A DNA stretch of 64,000 nucleotides from Amphibalanus amphitrite. Lineage: Eukaryota > Arthropoda > Thecostraca > Balanomorpha > Balanidae. Location: positions 1-64,000 of the forward strand of contig NW_024883045.1 of NCBI RefSeq assembly GCF_019059575.1, in the 5' to 3' direction. Each line of letters starts with the position of its first letter. Position 1 is the stretch's first letter. The translations under genes were made by a program, and so were the position numbers. This document shows, in pieces, positions 63,419 to 64,000 of the stretch. The notes below the pieces were generated by a model. That model saw nothing but the letters and a program-made list of their open reading frames with translations. It was not told the DNA's origin and ran no database searches.

Positions 63419-64000
63419 GTGAGTGTTCGCTGCAGATCCTTCATGGGATCGGTCTGAGGGATGGGATCCTTCATGGGATCGGTTAGGAGCTGACTCGCTG
63501 CGTAACTGGTTTAAACCGAAACAAACGTATCGAGAGGGTTGCCAACTGCATCCTTTTTAGTCATTTTTGACTTCTGCGGCATGAATTTACAACCAAGTCT
63601 CATTTTTTCTCACACTTTCTGGAAGGGCATGTGTTAGTGCAGATCAGTTGTCACTGGTCGACTGCATTTTTGATTGTTTGTACGATACTTATTGCTGGTT
63701 GTTACTTTTTTCCTCGAAATTTCTTTAATTAGGTATGTGAAGTACACCAGTCGCTATGTCAATAGGACGTTTGCCGTTCCCTTGTTGCATGGCTCTCAGC
63801 CATTTTTAGTGCTAACTGTTTCATAGCGGTCCCTCTGGACTAGTTTCTTTTTATGTTCTCCCCAGTCCTTAGTTCTGGCTCATGATAGTGTGACCATGTT
63901 TTGCCATCTCATCGTCTGAAATGGTTCTCCCCTGCGCCTTAATTGCTCTCTTGTCTCCTTTACTAACCCTGTTTTAATTCGTTCATAGAGGGTTAGGTTT
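63419..64000 (+). other. Probable intron 1 of the gene starting at 63361
   Basis: AT-rich, with a short direct repeat of GATCCTTCATGGGATCGGT at 63436 and 63466. No acceptor with coding sequence is visible before the window ends. Confidence 0.45.

Overview
This window is nuclear DNA from an animal. The two host genes have introns with consensus splice sites. The ribosomal protein eL18 reads closest to arthropod versions, as I remember them, so an arthropod (possibly a crustacean) is my best inference; no species can be named from the window alone.

Three host loci can be supported. (1) PCYT2, ethanolamine-phosphate cytidylyltransferase, lies on the minus strand from 9196 down to 2887. Six internal exons are present; the first exon and the C-terminal exons are not in view. 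(2) RPL18 (eL18) is complete on the plus strand, 36733-40767, with five exons encoding 188 aa. Its first exon holds a 5' TOP tract and only the ATG. (3) At 63361 a probable first coding exon of an unrecognised plus-strand gene runs into an intron that leaves the window.

Nearly everything else is mobile or repetitive DNA. From 11318 to 16153 there is a BEL/Pao LTR retrotransposon with nearly identical LTRs and a 5-bp target duplication; it has lost its reverse transcriptase. From about 19655 to 28265 a minus-strand CR1/Jockey-type non-LTR element (A) is split by a second one (B, 22401-26962) in the opposite direction. At 30153-31435 sits an intact Tc1/mariner element with a DD37D transposase, between two copies of a 1-kb repeat that carries a tRNA-Ser-like end. 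Several hAT-like miniature elements have 8-bp target duplications (6249-6537, 7199-7459, 59122-59631). A palindromic TA-flanked MITE lies in an RPL18 intron.

From 47563 to 56492 there is a stack of nested DNA elements. It includes a family flanked by TTAA with CCCG/CCCT termini and G-run/C-run subterminal hairpins, rich in GGTCA and TGACGTCA motifs. One member is split by a hAT-like insertion with a perfect 8-bp duplication, which itself contains another member.

A second recurring theme is short tandem duplication across exon-intron boundaries. It occurs at three PCYT2 splice sites and at one RPL18 donor; at two PCYT2 sites the duplication has grown into a tandem array. Satellites and homopolymers are abundant and generate many long spurious reading frames.
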